A stretch of 64,000 bases of DNA. Origin: Betaproteobacteria bacterium HGW-Betaproteobacteria-6. Its GTDB lineage: Bacteria > Pseudomonadota > Gammaproteobacteria > Burkholderiales > Rhodocyclaceae. The position numbers and the translations under genes were made by a program. A model generated the notes under the pieces. The model did no database searches. It had not been told where the DNA came from and saw nothing but the letters and a program-made list of their open reading frames with translations. The stretch spans positions 18,903 to 82,902 of the forward strand of contig PHCF01000001.1 in NCBI GenBank assembly GCA_002842145.1, given 5' to 3'. Below, piece by piece: positions 27,559 through 38,206 of the stretch. Positions within the stretch are counted from its first letter, which is position 1; the number at the start of each line of letters is the position of its first letter.

Positions 27559-29879
27559 CATTTGCGCAGCTTGGCAAAGGCCGAGGCCATTGCATTGCCG
27601 GCCGGAGCCGGGCCGGTGCTGCGCTGCTGGGGGTGAACCGGCGCATTGCCACGGCTGCTCGGGGCGTTGTCGTGGCGCTTGGCCTGGCTCGGCTCGTCGC
27701 CCATGCGCATGGTCAGCGCGATGCGCTGGCGCTGCAGGTCGACTTCGAGCACCTTGACCTTGACGATCTGGCCGGCCTTGACCACCGTGTGCGGGTCCTT
27801 GACGAAGGTGTTGGAGAGCGCCGAGACGTGCACCAGGCCGTCCTGATGCACGCCGATATCGACGAAGGCACCGAAGGCGGCGACGTTGGTCACGACGCCT
27901 TCGAGGATCATGCCCGGGCGCAGGTCGCCAACCTTTTCAACGCCGTCGGCGAAGGTCGCCGTCTTGAACTCGGGGCGCGGGTCGCGGCCGGGTTTTTCCA
28001 GTTCCCTGAAAATGTCCTGCACGGTCGGCAGGCCGAAGCGTTCGTCGGTGTATTTCGACGGGTTGATGCCCTTGAGGGCGCGGCTGTCGCCGAGGATTTC
28101 CTTGATCGACTTGTTGAGGTCGACAATGATTTTCTCGACCACCGGGTAGGCTTCCGGGTGCACCGACGAGCTGTCGAGCGGGTTGTCGCCGTTCGGCACG
28201 CGCAGGAAGCCGGCCGCCTGTTCGAAGGTCTTGTCGCCGAGGCGCGGTACCTTTTTCAGTTCGTCGCGCGAACGGAAGGCACCGTTGGCATCGCGGTAGC
28301 TGACGATGTTGGCGGCGAGCCCGGCGGTCAGGCCCGAAATGCGGGCGAGGAGCGGCACAGAGGCGGTATTGACGTCGACACCGACGGCATTGACGCAGTC
28401 TTCAACCACGGCATCGAGATTGCGTGCCAGTTTGGTCTGCGAGACGTCGTGCTGATATTGGCCGACGCCAATGGATTTCGGGTCGATCTTGACCAGTTCG
28501 GCCAGCGGATCCTGCAGACGGCGGGCAATGGAGACGGCGCCGCGGATCGAGACGTCGAGATCGGGGAATTCCTTGGCCGCGAATTCGGAGGCGGAATAGA
28601 CCGAGGCACCGGCTTCGGAGACGACAATCTTCTGCAACCGGGCTTCCGGATAGCGCTTCATGACGTCCTGGACCAGCTTGTCGGTTTCCCGGCTGGCCGT
28701 GCCGTTGCCGATGGCGACCAGGCTGACCTGGTGCTTGGCGGCCAGGCGGCTGATGGTGGCGATTGAGCCGTCCCAGTCGCAGCGCGGCTCATGCGGGTAG
28801 ATGGTGGCGTGGTCGAGCATCTTGCCGGTGGCGTCGACGATGGCGATCTTGCAGCCGGTGCGGATGCCCGGATCGATGCCCATGGTGACGTGCTGGCCGG
28901 CCGGGGCGGCGAGCAGCAGGTCTTTGAGGTTGCGCCCGAAGACGCGGATGGCTTCTTCCTCGGCGCGCTCGCGCAACTCGTTCATGAGTTCGAGCTCGAG
29001 ATGGGTGTAGACCTTGACCTTCCAGGTCCAGCGCACGGTGTCGGCCAGCCATTTGTCGGCCGGGCGGCCCTGCGACTTGATGCCGAAACGGACGGCGATA
29101 CGCTGTTCGCAGGGGTTCTGCGTGCCGGGTTTGACGGCCTCCGGGTCGAGTTCGGAGTCGAGGACCAGCGCGACCTGCAGCATGCCTTCGTTGCGGCCGC
29201 GGAGCAGGGCCAGGGCACGGTGCGAGGGCATCGTGGCAATAGGTTCGGCGAAGTCGAACCAGTCGCGGAACTTGGCGCCTTCGGTTTCCTTGCCTTCGAC
29301 GACGGTCGAGCGGACATGGCCGTGCTCGCTGAGGTAGGCGCGCAGGCCGCCGAGCAGTTCGGCATCTTCGGCGAATTTTTCCATGAGGATCTGGCGGGCG
29401 CCGTCGAGCACGGACTTGGCGTCGGCAAAACCGGCGTCGGCGTTGATGAACTTTTCAGCTTCGTCGTCCGGCGTCAGGTTCGGGTCTTCGAGCAGACCGA
29501 GGGCGAGCGGCTCAATGCCGGCTTCGCGGGCGATCTGCGCCTTGGTGCGGCGCTTTTGCTTGTACGGCAGGTAGAGGTCTTCGAGGCGCTGCTTCGTTTC
29601 GGCATCGCTGATCTCGGCCTTGAGCTCCGGCGTCAGCTTGCCTTGTTCCTCGATGCTGGCGAGGATGGCGGTGCGGCGTTCTTCGAGGTCGCGCAGGTAG
29701 GTCAGGCGTTCTTCGAGGTTGCGCAGTTGGGTGTCGTCGAGGCCGTCGGTCGCTTCCTTGCGGTAGCGCGAGATGAAGGGCACGGTGGCGCCTTCGTCAA
29801 GGAGGGCGATGGCGGCGTTGACCTGGGCCGGGCGGACGCCGAGTTCGGCGGCAATGCGGTGTTCAATGGGTGGCAGCAT
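27558..29879 (-). CDS. tex: Tex RNA-binding transcriptional accessory protein
   Basis: [39 protein letters not shown]1 domain [31 protein letters not shown]. Confidence 0.95.
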   Translation of the reverse strand: MLPPIEHRIAAELGVRPAQVNAAIALLDEGATVPFISRYRKEATDGLDDTQLRNLEERLTYLRDLEERRTAILASIEEQGKLTPELKAEISDAETKQRLEDLYLPYKQKRRTKAQIAREAGIEPLALGLLEDPNLTPDDEAEKFINADAGFADAKSVLDGARQILMEKFAEDAELLGGLRAYLSEHGHVRSTVVEGKETEGAKFRDWFDFAEPIATMPSHRALALLRGRNEGMLQVALVLDSELDPEAVKPGTQNPCEQRIAVRFGIKSQGRPADKWLADTVRWTWKVKVYTHLELELMNELRERAEEEAIRVFGRNLKDLLLAAPAGQHVTMGIDPGIRTGCKIAIVDATGKMLDHATIYPHEPRCDWDGSIATISRLAAKHQVSLVAIGNGTASRETDKLVQDVMKRYPEARLQKIVVSEAGASVYSASEFAAKEFPDLDVSIRGAVSIARRLQDPLAELVKIDPKSIGVGQYQHDVSQTKLARNLDAVVEDCVNAVGVDVNTASVPLLARISGLTAGLAANIVSYRDANGAFRSRDELKKVPRLGDKTFEQAAGFLRVPNGDNPLDSSSVHPEAYPVVEKIIVDLNKSIKEILGDSRALKGINPSKYTDERFGLPTVQDIFRELEKPGRDPRPEFKTATFADGVEKVGDLRPGMILEGVVTNVAAFGAFVDIGVHQDGLVHVSALSNTFVKDPHTVVKAGQIVKVKVLEVDLQRQRIALTMRMGDEPSQAKRHDNAPSSRGNAPVHPQQRSTGPAPAGNAMASAFAKLRK

Positions 29880-29997
29880 GGGTGCGGCAGTGCAGCAAAA
29901 ATGGGGGGTGCACTATGCGCAATAGTGGTGGAAAATACAACCATCGCCGCTGGGTGTAGGATATGTTATATGCATTCAAATTGAGAGGAGAACAAGA

Positions 29998-30441
29998 ATG
30001 AAAATTGAAACCTATTTGTTTGGCGCAGTTGAGGTCAGCCCGGAAAAAATCATCAATTTCCCGAATGGCCTGGTTGGTTTTGAGAACAACAAGCGTTTCA
30101 TGCTGGCCCATGAAGAAGGCAAGGAGCATCCGGCCAGTTTTACGTTGCAGTCGCTCGACGACCCAACGCTGGCTTTCCAGATTGTCGACCCGTCGACACT
30201 GGGGTTCAATTACGAACTGGTGTTGAGCGATGCTGAAAATGCCCTGCTACAGTCGCCGGCCCCGGAGGATGTGGCCGTTATGCAAGTGTTGTTCAAGCAG
30301 GATGAAGGCGGCAAGCCGACCATTACGCCGAACCTGCGCGCGCCGTTGCTGATCAATACCAGGGCACGGGTCGGTCTGCAGAAGATCATGGAAAACATGC
30401 GCCCGAATATCACGCTGTCGAATCTGGCCAGCGCCGTCTAG
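29998..30441 (+). CDS. fliW: Flagellar assembly factor FliW
   Basis: [50 protein letters not shown]. Confidence 0.9.
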   Translation: MKIETYLFGAVEVSPEKIINFPNGLVGFENNKRFMLAHEEGKEHPASFTLQSLDDPTLAFQIVDPSTLGFNYELVLSDAENALLQSPAPEDVAVMQVLFKQDEGGKPTITPNLRAPLLINTRARVGLQKIMENMRPNITLSNLASAV

Positions 30442-30532
30442 ATTACTTCGCCCTCGGAGTGTCAGCCACTGTCCGTTGGATGGTGGCTTTTTTTATGCCT
30501 CGATATTCTCGAGCCAGGGGGCATACCGACGC

Positions 30533-31198
30533 TCATGACTTGCCGCGCAGCACCTTGCCGATTGCGCCTTCGCAGGCATTGGCGACGCGCTCGTATTCTT
30601 CGGCGGTATCGATCCTGGCCTGGGCTTCGTCGACCAGCTTGATCTGTCGCTGGACGTAGGGCGCCCAGCGCGTATCAAGTTCCTGGCGGAGCCGGGCGGC
30701 GGTCTGACCGACCGGGCCGCGCCAGATGGACCCGGTGGCAAAACGGGCATTGAGGGATTCGGTCAGCCCCTTCTCGATACTGGCGATGTGCTTCTGGTAA
30801 GCCTCGACGTGGCGCATTTCATGTTCGTAAATTTCCTTGTAGGCGCAACTACCTGCGGGAAATTCGCGGGCGACGTAGACGGTCATCGGGCTGAAGCCGA
30901 AGCTCAGCGTGATCTGCGGGCTGGCGCATTCCCAGCGTCCGCTCGGGTCTGTGATGGCCGGCGTATGCGAGGCGAAGCTGACGGTCGCGCTGCCGCGGGT
31001 CAGGCCGAGTACCTGTTTGCCGGGGCGGGCCAGGGCGGCGCCGATGTTTGTCAGCGACTTGTAGCTGTACTCGGTGTTGGTGCTCAGGCGCTCTTCAATG
31101 CGCTTGATCGTGACCGATGGCTTGGGCAGCGCGTCGCACGGGTCGGCCCGGCTCGGACTGGTCATGAGCAGCAGGGGAAAAATGAGCAGAAAACGCAT
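30533..31198 (-). CDS. Exported DUF922-like putative Zn-dependent protein
   Basis: Signal peptide; HExxH in YEHEMRHVEAYQKH. Confidence 0.6.
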   Translation of the reverse strand: MRFLLIFPLLLMTSPSRADPCDALPKPSVTIKRIEERLSTNTEYSYKSLTNIGAALARPGKQVLGLTRGSATVSFASHTPAITDPSGRWECASPQITLSFGFSPMTVYVAREFPAGSCAYKEIYEHEMRHVEAYQKHIASIEKGLTESLNARFATGSIWRGPVGQTAARLRQELDTRWAPYVQRQIKLVDEAQARIDTAEEYERVANACEGAIGKVLRGKS

Positions 31199-31210
31199 TG
31201 GCTGGCCGGT

Positions 31211-31732
31211 TTACAGCGGCTTCAGCGTATCGCGATAACGACGGGCGTTGGCCACGTAATGTTCGGCCGATTTCTGCAGGTTGGCGACATCCTGGTCGCT
31301 CAGTTCGCGCACCACCTTGCCGGGCGAGCCGACGATCAGTACGCGGTCGGGGAAGACCTTGCCTTCGGGAATCAGCGTATTGGCGCCGACGATGCTGCCT
31401 TTGCCGATGACCGCCCGGTTGAGGATGACCGAGCCGATGCCGATCAGGCTGCCGTCGCCGACGGTGCAGCCGTGCAGCATGACGAGGTGGCCGACGGTGA
31501 CGTTGTTGCCGATGTGCATCGGGACGCCTTCGTCGGTATGCAGCACCGAGCCATCCTGAATGTTGGTGTTGTCGCCGATGTGGATCGGGTCGTTGTCGCC
31601 GCGCAGCGTGGCGTTCCACCAGATCGAGCTGTTGGCGCCGAGGCGGACGTCGCCGATGACCGTGGCGTTGGGGGCGATCCAGGCGTTGTCGCCGAGTTGG
31701 GGCTGTTTGTCGGCGAGGCGGAAGAGGGACAT
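31211..31732 (-). CDS. Gamma carbonic anhydrase / PaaY-like hexapeptide protein
   Basis: Left-handed beta-helix hexapeptides; [34 protein letters not shown]. Confidence 0.9.
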   Translation of the reverse strand: MSLFRLADKQPQLGDNAWIAPNATVIGDVRLGANSSIWWNATLRGDNDPIHIGDNTNIQDGSVLHTDEGVPMHIGNNVTVGHLVMLHGCTVGDGSLIGIGSVILNRAVIGKGSIVGANTLIPEGKVFPDRVLIVGSPGKVVRELSDQDVANLQKSAEHYVANARRYRDTLKPL

Positions 31733-31748
31733 GCGGACTCCTTGGGTC

Positions 31749-31788
31749 ATTTCAATTTTGGCCATTTTTTCGGGTTGACCGTAGCAAC
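31749..31788 (-). repeat. Dispersed GGTCAACCGG motif (intergenic)
   Basis: ATTTCAATTTTGGCCATTTTTTCGGGTTGACCGTAGCAAC. Confidence 0.9.
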
Positions 31789-31837
31789 GCCGGCGAACGG
31801 CGAGATCGGCCAATTTTACCTGCCCGGCGGCGGCAAA

Positions 31838-33082
31838 CTAACCGCAATACTCCCGCCAGGCTCCCCGGCCCGAGCGCTTGACCTGATATAGCGCCTCATC
31901 AGCCTGGCGGATCAAGGCCGGCACATTGTCGGCATGTTTCGGATAATGGCTCCAGCCCAGGCTCAGGCCGACGCAAACAGGCTCGTTCAGGCCGAGGTCG
32001 AAGGGGGCGCCGATCCGTTTGATCAGTTGCTCGGCCAGCGCGACGATTTCATCGCGCCCGACATCTTCGAGAACGATCAGGAATTCGTCGCCGCCGAGTC
32101 GGGCGATGGTGTCCGTTTCGCGCATGTTCTCGCGCAGGCGGCTGGCAACGACCTTGAGCAGCTCGTCGCCGACCGGGTGGCCGAGCTTGTCGTTGATTGC
32201 CTTGAAGCCGTCGAGGTCGAGGAACATCACGGCGAACGGCTTGCCGTCGCGGTGGGCGCGCTCCCAGGTTTTCTGGATGCGCGAATTGAGCAGCAGGCGG
32301 TTCGGCAGCCCGGTCAGCGCATCGTAGTGGGCAAGGCGCTCGACGGCGGTCTCGACGTGATTCATCCGGCCCATGTCGGTGGTGATCCCGACATACTGGA
32401 CCGGCTGACCATCGCGGTCCCTGACCGTGCTGATCGACAGCCACTCGTGATAAATCTCGCCGCTCTTCCGCCGATTCCAGATCGCGCCCTGCCATTCGCC
32501 GGTGCTCAGAATGGCGTCCCACATCCGGCGGTAGAAAAATTGGTCGTGCCGACCCGAGCGCAGCACGCGCATGTGCTGGCCGAGCACTTCCTTCTCGGTA
32601 TATTCCGTGGCCGTCTCGAAAGCCGGGTTGACGGCCACGATGCGGCAATCGACATCGGTTACCACGATGGCTTCCTGGGTCGACTGGAACACCGTGCTGG
32701 CGATGTGCAGCTTGGCCTCAACCTCCTTGCGTGCGGTGGCATCACGCACGACGCACAGCGTTTGTTTCTGGCTGCCGATGTCGAGGGGGGAGAGCATGAT
32801 GTCGACCGGAAACAGGCTGCCGTCCTTGCGGCAACCGAGCAGGTCGTTGCTCGCGCCCATCGCCCGTGCTTTTGGTGCCGCCTGGTATTGCTCACGATAA
32901 GTGGCATGCGCCGAGGCCAGTTGCCGTGGCGTCAGGCGCTCCACCGGCTGGCCGACAAGTTCGTCCGGAAGGTAGCCGAACAGACGTCCCAGTGCGCCAT
33001 TTACATACAGAATCAGGCCTGCTGCATCGACCACCAGCAAGCCATCGGGAACCGCCTCGAATATTTTCTCAAAGACTTGCAT
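31838..33082 (-). CDS. PAS-PAS-GGDEF diguanylate cyclase
   Basis: PAS motifs; DALTGLPNRLLL; ARLGGDEFLIVLED. Confidence 0.88.
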   Translation of the reverse strand: MQVFEKIFEAVPDGLLVVDAAGLILYVNGALGRLFGYLPDELVGQPVERLTPRQLASAHATYREQYQAAPKARAMGASNDLLGCRKDGSLFPVDIMLSPLDIGSQKQTLCVVRDATARKEVEAKLHIASTVFQSTQEAIVVTDVDCRIVAVNPAFETATEYTEKEVLGQHMRVLRSGRHDQFFYRRMWDAILSTGEWQGAIWNRRKSGEIYHEWLSISTVRDRDGQPVQYVGITTDMGRMNHVETAVERLAHYDALTGLPNRLLLNSRIQKTWERAHRDGKPFAVMFLDLDGFKAINDKLGHPVGDELLKVVASRLRENMRETDTIARLGGDEFLIVLEDVGRDEIVALAEQLIKRIGAPFDLGLNEPVCVGLSLGWSHYPKHADNVPALIRQADEALYQVKRSGRGAWREYCG

Positions 33083-33273
33083 CAGTCGTGACCATGCAAT
33101 GCCTCTTACTTCTCCCGGATGATTCTGTTGAAACGCCGAATCCGCGACAAATACGTTGAATTGGATTGCTATCCGCCGCCGAAGGTTCCCCGGTTGCCCG
33201 CTCAAGCCGACCGTGAGCGGAGCGCATTGCCGCGGCCCGGCCGGGCTGGCATGATCGCCGTTCTACCCAAAGG

Positions 33274-33312
33274 ATTTCAAAATGAGCGATTTTTCGGCGT
33301 TGACCGTGGCAC
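33274..33312 (-). repeat. Dispersed motif (spans mazG-like start codon)
   Basis: ATTTCAAAATGAGCGATTTTTCGGCGTTGACCGTGGCAC. Confidence 0.65.
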
Positions 33313-33638
33313 TGCGGGCGTTTCGCGATGCCCGCAACTGGCAACAGTTTCACACCCTGCGCAATCTGATCACCTCGCTCAACCTCGAAGCGGCTGAGTT
33401 GCTCGAATTGACGCAATGGAAAAGCGACGCTGAAGTCGAGGCGCTGCCAGCCGATCCGCAAGCTGGCGAGGCCCTGCGCGACGAATGCGCCGACATCCTG
33501 CTCTACCTGCTGCTCATTGCCGATACAGCGGGCATCGATCTCGCCGCTGCCGCCCGCGCCAAACTGGCCAAAAACGCCGAGAAATACCCGGTGGACAAAG
33601 CCTACGGTTCGCGGGCCAAATACACCGAGCTAGGTTGA
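33282..33638 (+). CDS. MazG-like nucleotide pyrophosphohydrolase
   Basis: NLITSLNLEAAELLEL...DECADILLYLLLIADTAGIDL. Confidence 0.85.
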   Translation: MSDFSALTVALRAFRDARNWQQFHTLRNLITSLNLEAAELLELTQWKSDAEVEALPADPQAGEALRDECADILLYLLLIADTAGIDLAAAARAKLAKNAEKYPVDKAYGSRAKYTELG

Positions 33639-34475
33639 TTCGCTTTCCAGCGTGTATTTCGCACCCTCGCCCTGGGCGAGCAGCCCGGCCAGCGTCGGCA
33701 GCGAGTCGTGCAAGGTTTTTTCCAGCGTCCATGGCGGATTGATGACGAACATCCCGCTGCCGTGCATGCCGAAACCATCCCTGGCCGGTGCCTTGACCTC
33801 CAGCGTCGCATGCAGCCAGTTGGCCGCCCCCAGTCGCTTCAGCTTGTCCGGCAACTGGCGCGATTCCGGTTTGCCGAGCATCGGATACCACAGCGCGTAA
33901 GTGCCGGTGGCGAAGCGTTTGAGCGAATCCTGCAGGGTCTTGACGACAGCCGTGTAGTCGCCCTTCGTCTCGTAGGACGGGTCGATGAGAACCAGCGCCC
34001 GGCGGGGCGGCGGGGGCAGGATGGCCTTGAGGCCGGCAAAACCGTCGCCCTCAGTGATGGCAACAGCGCGGCCGGCGCCCTTGAAGCATTCGGTCAGCAG
34101 CTTGCCGTCGGTGCTGTGCATTTCATAGAGGCGCAGACGGTCGCTGTCGCGCAGCAGTTGGCGGGCCAGCCACGGTGAACCGGGGTAATGGCGCAACTGG
34201 CCGTCCGGGTTCAGCATCCTGACGAAATCGAGGTAGTTGAGCGCCGCCTTGGGCAAGCCCTTGGCTTCCCAGAGTCGACCGACGCCGTCGCGGTATTCGC
34301 CGAGTTTGCTGGCGTGAGCCGATTCAAGCGCGTAACGCCCGGCCCCGGCGTGGGTGTCGATGATCCAGAACGGCGCCGGCTTTTCAGCCATGTATTGCGC
34401 GATCTCGATCAGGATGAGGTGTTTCAGCACGTCGGCGTGGTTGCCGGCGTGAAAGGCATGGCGGTAGCTGAGCAT
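33630..34475 (-). CDS. rlmJ: 23S rRNA (adenine2030-N6)-methyltransferase RlmJ
   Basis: MLSYRHAFHAGNHADVLKHL; DTHAGAGRY; ALVLIDPSYETKGDY. Confidence 0.92.
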   Translation of the reverse strand: MLSYRHAFHAGNHADVLKHLILIEIAQYMAEKPAPFWIIDTHAGAGRYALESAHASKLGEYRDGVGRLWEAKGLPKAALNYLDFVRMLNPDGQLRHYPGSPWLARQLLRDSDRLRLYEMHSTDGKLLTECFKGAGRAVAITEGDGFAGLKAILPPPPRRALVLIDPSYETKGDYTAVVKTLQDSLKRFATGTYALWYPMLGKPESRQLPDKLKRLGAANWLHATLEVKAPARDGFGMHGSGMFVINPPWTLEKTLHDSLPTLAGLLAQGEGAKYTLESEST

Positions 34476-34497
34476 TTTGGGGAGGCCTGTCTGGCCC

Positions 34498-36024
34498 TTA
34501 ATCCGGGAGTCGGTCGAGGGCGAAGAATTCTAGCCCCTCGTTGGCTTCCATGCATGTTCCGATTTGACGGTGCAGGGAACGTCCGGGCAATTTGACCATG
34601 ATTTTCTGGCCCGTACGGAATGTGCCGGGTGCCGTGATCAGCCCGGAATGCTTGCCGAAGGCCGGCAGGGTGTGCAGGAAAACAGCCCGCTGCTCGGCAA
34701 CTTCCTCCGCCACGACATCGACCACACTGACCTGCGGCGACATGAGCTGCAAACCGAGTTCGAGCCGAATCTGCGAAGAGGAAATACGACGTACGAGGCA
34801 GACGTGAATCTTGCTCGACTCGCGCGGCTGCAGGGCGACGATGTCGCCGGCACCCAGATTGCGCTTCTCGCCCTTGATGAAACGCAGGAGGAAACCGTCC
34901 GGACTTTCGTCGACCATGGCCCATTCGCTCGACGAGTGATCGCGGCCATCGTAGCGCGAGGCCGAATCAACCGACCGGCGCGAGAACGTGTTGCCGTCGA
35001 GGAAACTGAGGACCGGCCCGAATCCGCTGACCAGGTCGCCGCGTGGGCGAAAGCGGGTGCGGTTGAAGCGGCGGGCGCTCTTGCCGCCAATGGCGACGCG
35101 CAGGGTCTGGAGCAGGGCCGGGGTCGCATCGAGATCAGGGTCGATGGTCTTGCCCGGGCGCCGGGTGATGTTGCGGTCGATGGCCGCGATGATCTGCGTG
35201 CAGTCGATGAGCAGGCTGCCGAAAGTCGAGGTCCCCGCGGGCAGGCGGGAGATTGGGTAGCCCGGATTGCCTACGTCCGGGCGAACGAGGATGCAGGGGT
35301 CGCTGGTCTTGCCGCTGCCGGTTTCTGGCGTAACTTCGCCGATCAGCGCGTAGGCGGCGAGTTGCCGGGTGCAGGTGTTGATGATGTCGATCTCGGCCCG
35401 GGGCAGCTTGGTCGGCTCCAGGTGGGCGAAGAGCAAGGCGCCGAGGTATTCGTGCTCAATCGGTGCGGTTTCTCCGTTGAGCGGCTTCGAGCGTTGGCCG
35501 CGAACCATCTGATAGAGGTCGTGCAGGGCCTGCCATGAGCTCGCCGAGGGGGCGGCATAGGCGCGGTAGGCGAGCAACTGACGGCGGCTGATCATGGCCA
35601 TGGCACGGCTCACGCTGCGATGCATGAGGTGGCTGAGTCCGTCGTTGAGATGGCCCTTGTTGATGCTGCGAGCAATGCCGGCGTAGGCGATGGCCAGGCC
35701 CTTGAGCAGGTTGTCTGCGTGCAGCGCGGAAGTGGATGTGCTGAGCGGCAAGGGCAGGACAGCTTGACCGATCAGTTTTTCGAGAACGGGGAGGGCTTCT
35801 TCGGCCTCGAGCCTGACGTCTTCAAGCAGCTTGAAGCGCATGTGCAGGTTTGCTTGCCCGTTGATGCTGGGCAGGACGCTGCCGGCCAGCTTGGCGATGG
35901 TTTCCTGCGGCGACAGGCCGGTCACCGTATCGAGCAGACCGCGAACTGCGGCTGCGCTTTTCTGTTCGGCCGCATTTTGGCCGAACGGAAACAGGTCGCG
36001 TAGCAGTTGCAGGGGTGATTCCAT
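34498..36024 (-). CDS. Hypothetical protein, PilZ-like C-terminal region possible
   Basis: Long ORF with coding-like content; family not recognised with certainty. Confidence 0.5.
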   Translation of the reverse strand: MESPLQLLRDLFPFGQNAAEQKSAAAVRGLLDTVTGLSPQETIAKLAGSVLPSINGQANLHMRFKLLEDVRLEAEEALPVLEKLIGQAVLPLPLSTSTSALHADNLLKGLAIAYAGIARSINKGHLNDGLSHLMHRSVSRAMAMISRRQLLAYRAYAAPSASSWQALHDLYQMVRGQRSKPLNGETAPIEHEYLGALLFAHLEPTKLPRAEIDIINTCTRQLAAYALIGEVTPETGSGKTSDPCILVRPDVGNPGYPISRLPAGTSTFGSLLIDCTQIIAAIDRNITRRPGKTIDPDLDATPALLQTLRVAIGGKSARRFNRTRFRPRGDLVSGFGPVLSFLDGNTFSRRSVDSASRYDGRDHSSSEWAMVDESPDGFLLRFIKGEKRNLGAGDIVALQPRESSKIHVCLVRRISSSQIRLELGLQLMSPQVSVVDVVAEEVAEQRAVFLHTLPAFGKHSGLITAPGTFRTGQKIMVKLPGRSLHRQIGTCMEANEGLEFFALDRLPD

Positions 36025-36112
36025 GATGACCACAGATAATTCGACAGGCGAATTATCGGGGAATTTTCCGGGAATATCTGTGTGTTATTTCCGCATTACG
36101 TATACTCCGGCC

Positions 36113-36454
36113 ATGAATTTGAGCGAAATCCTGTTTCTTGCCCTGATCGGGCTCGGCGTCTGGTTCTGGCTGGATAGCCTGAAAACGAGGGAAATTGGTG
36201 TCAGGGCAGCCCGCCAGGCCTGCCAGGACGACCATCTCCAGTTCCTCGACGAAACCGTCGTTGGCACCTCGGTGCGCCTGGCGCGCGACGGGGCCGGGCA
36301 ACTCAGGCTGCGCCGAATTTACTCCTTCGAATACAGCGACACCGGTAACGACCGTAGTTCCGGCAGCGTGACGCTGCTTGGCCATGAAGTCGAGATACTG
36401 CATGTTCGCCCCCACCTTTATGTGATTCCGAATCCCCATGAAACTGTCCATTGA
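36113..36454 (+). CDS. DUF3301-like membrane-anchored protein
   Basis: MNLSEILFLALIGLGVWFWLDSLKTREIGVRAARQACQ...LRRIYSFEYSDTG. Confidence 0.75.
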   Translation: MNLSEILFLALIGLGVWFWLDSLKTREIGVRAARQACQDDHLQFLDETVVGTSVRLARDGAGQLRLRRIYSFEYSDTGNDRSSGSVTLLGHEVEILHVRPHLYVIPNPHETVH

Positions 36455-37283
36455 AACCATTGATTTCCACGGTATCGAAGCCCTCCGCCTGAACGGCCCG
36501 CGCGGCGCCAGCGCCATCATCAGCAAGCAGGGGGCACAGGTGTTGTCCTGGGTGCCGCCGGACGGCAAGGAACGCCTGTTCCTGTCCGACAAGGCGATTT
36601 TCGATGGCAGTGTCGCCATTCGCGGCGGCGTTCCCGTCTGTTTTCCGCAATTCGCCGAACGCGGCGATCTACCCAAGCACGGCTTTGTGCGGACCCGCGA
36701 ATGGACGGTCAGCAGCCAGCGCACCGGCGACAATTTCGCCCTGGTAACGATGGAGCTGACCAGCGACGCGTCCACGCTGGCACTCTGGCCGCATGCCTTC
36801 GTGGCTGAATTGACCTTGATGCTGGAAGCCGACCGCATTGACGTCGAGTTGTGCATCACCAATACCGGCGGCACGCCGTTTTCCTTTACCGGCGCGCTGC
36901 ACACCTACCTGCGCGTCGACCAGGTGGAGGAAGCCGTGCTGGAAGGCATGGACGGACTGGAGTATTGCGATGCGCTGGACAACGACCGAATCGCCCGCGA
37001 AGCCCGCTCGGAAGTGACAGTCGACAGCGAAGTTGATCGCGTCTATTTCAATGCCAAACGCCCGCAATTGCTGCACGCCGGAAAAGTGAGCATCGCCACC
37101 CAGAACCAGGGCTTTCCTGATGTTGTCGTGTGGAACCCCTTTGTCGACCGCTGTGCCGAACTCAAGGACATGCCGGCCAACGGCTGGCGCCACATGCTCT
37201 GCGTCGAGGCGGCTGCCACCCGGCCGATTACGCTGCCGGCCGGCGAGGAATGGTACGGGCGGCAGACGCTGGTTGTCGTTTGA
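36438..37283 (+). CDS. D-hexose-6-phosphate mutarotase (YeaD-like)
   Basis: GGVPVCFPQFAERGDLPKHGFVRTREW; ALHTYLRV; VVWNPFVDRCAELKDM. Confidence 0.88.
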   Translation: MKLSIETIDFHGIEALRLNGPRGASAIISKQGAQVLSWVPPDGKERLFLSDKAIFDGSVAIRGGVPVCFPQFAERGDLPKHGFVRTREWTVSSQRTGDNFALVTMELTSDASTLALWPHAFVAELTLMLEADRIDVELCITNTGGTPFSFTGALHTYLRVDQVEEAVLEGMDGLEYCDALDNDRIAREARSEVTVDSEVDRVYFNAKRPQLLHAGKVSIATQNQGFPDVVVWNPFVDRCAELKDMPANGWRHMLCVEAAATRPITLPAGEEWYGRQTLVVV

Positions 37284-37410
37284 TCGCTTGGCGTTTAAAC
37301 CCGCCCGGCAAATTTGATTTGCATTAGAGCGGTGCCCGGCGGCTTTTCGCTAGTCTTGGTCATTAACGCAGCCATCCAGTCCGGATGGCTGTCTTTTGAT
37401 CGGACTGACG

Positions 37411-38142
37411 ATGACCCTTTCCCCGCTGACGGCCGGCAGCCTGCGCCGCGCTCTGGCTGAAGGCTGGCGTATCGCCGGCGCTACGCGCGGTATCAGTACC
37501 GGCTATGCCCTCATTTTTTCGCTCGGCGGCCTGGCGATCATGGGCGGTCTGCTGGCCCAAGGCTGGACGCCATTCATCATCGCTGCGGCCGGCGCTTTCA
37601 TGCTGGTTGGCCCGGTCGCGCTGGCCGGATTTTTCGGCATCGCCGGGGCGTATGAGGCTGGTGAGCCAGTCGGGCCGGGCAGCATCGTCAACGGCTTTTC
37701 CCGGGCATCCCGGGCCCTCTTGGCGCTGTCGCTGGTCTGCGCGCTGCTCTTCATGATCTTCGTCACCGACGCGGCGATTCTCTACGCCTACATGGTCGGG
37801 GCGACGCCGGTATGGCTCGACAGGTTGCTGCCGGCTTCGGCCAATATACTGTCGTTCGTGCGCTGGGCCGGCGTTTCCGGCCTGGTCGTCGCGCTGCTGC
37901 TTTACTGCGTCGCGGCCTTTTCCGTGCCGTTGCTTTGCGAGCGCCGGGCCGGGCTGGTCGAGGCTGTCGTGCTGAGTGTTCGCGTCGTTTTCACCAATTT
38001 CCTGCCGTCCATTTTTTGGGCTTTTTTCCTGTCGACCGTAACAATCGGCAGCGTCCTGCTCTTGCCGCTCCTGCCGCTGACCCTGCCGTGGCTGGCCTAC
38101 GCCAGCCGGGCGGTGTACCGGCAAGCGCTGCCCGTTTCCTGA
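37411..38142 (+). CDS. DUF2189-like integral membrane protein
   Basis: Multiple TM segments; family assignment from overall pattern. Confidence 0.65.
   Translation: MTLSPLTAGSLRRALAEGWRIAGATRGISTGYALIFSLGGLAIMGGLLAQGWTPFIIAAAGAFMLVGPVALAGFFGIAGAYEAGEPVGPGSIVNGFSRASRALLALSLVCALLFMIFVTDAAILYAYMVGATPVWLDRLLPASANILSFVRWAGVSGLVVALLLYCVAAFSVPLLCERRAGLVEAVVLSVRVVFTNFLPSIFWAFFLSTVTIGSVLLLPLLPLTLPWLAYASRAVYRQALPVS
38009..38047 (-). repeat. Dispersed motif, degenerate (in CDS)
   Basis: CCATTTTTTGGGCTTTTTTCCTGTCGACCGTAACAATC. Confidence 0.45.
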
Positions 38143-38206
38143 TCGCCGGTGCTTGCCGGGTGGCAAAGGTATAATTGCCGCCTTTCCGTATTTCCCAAGC
38201 CCAGCC

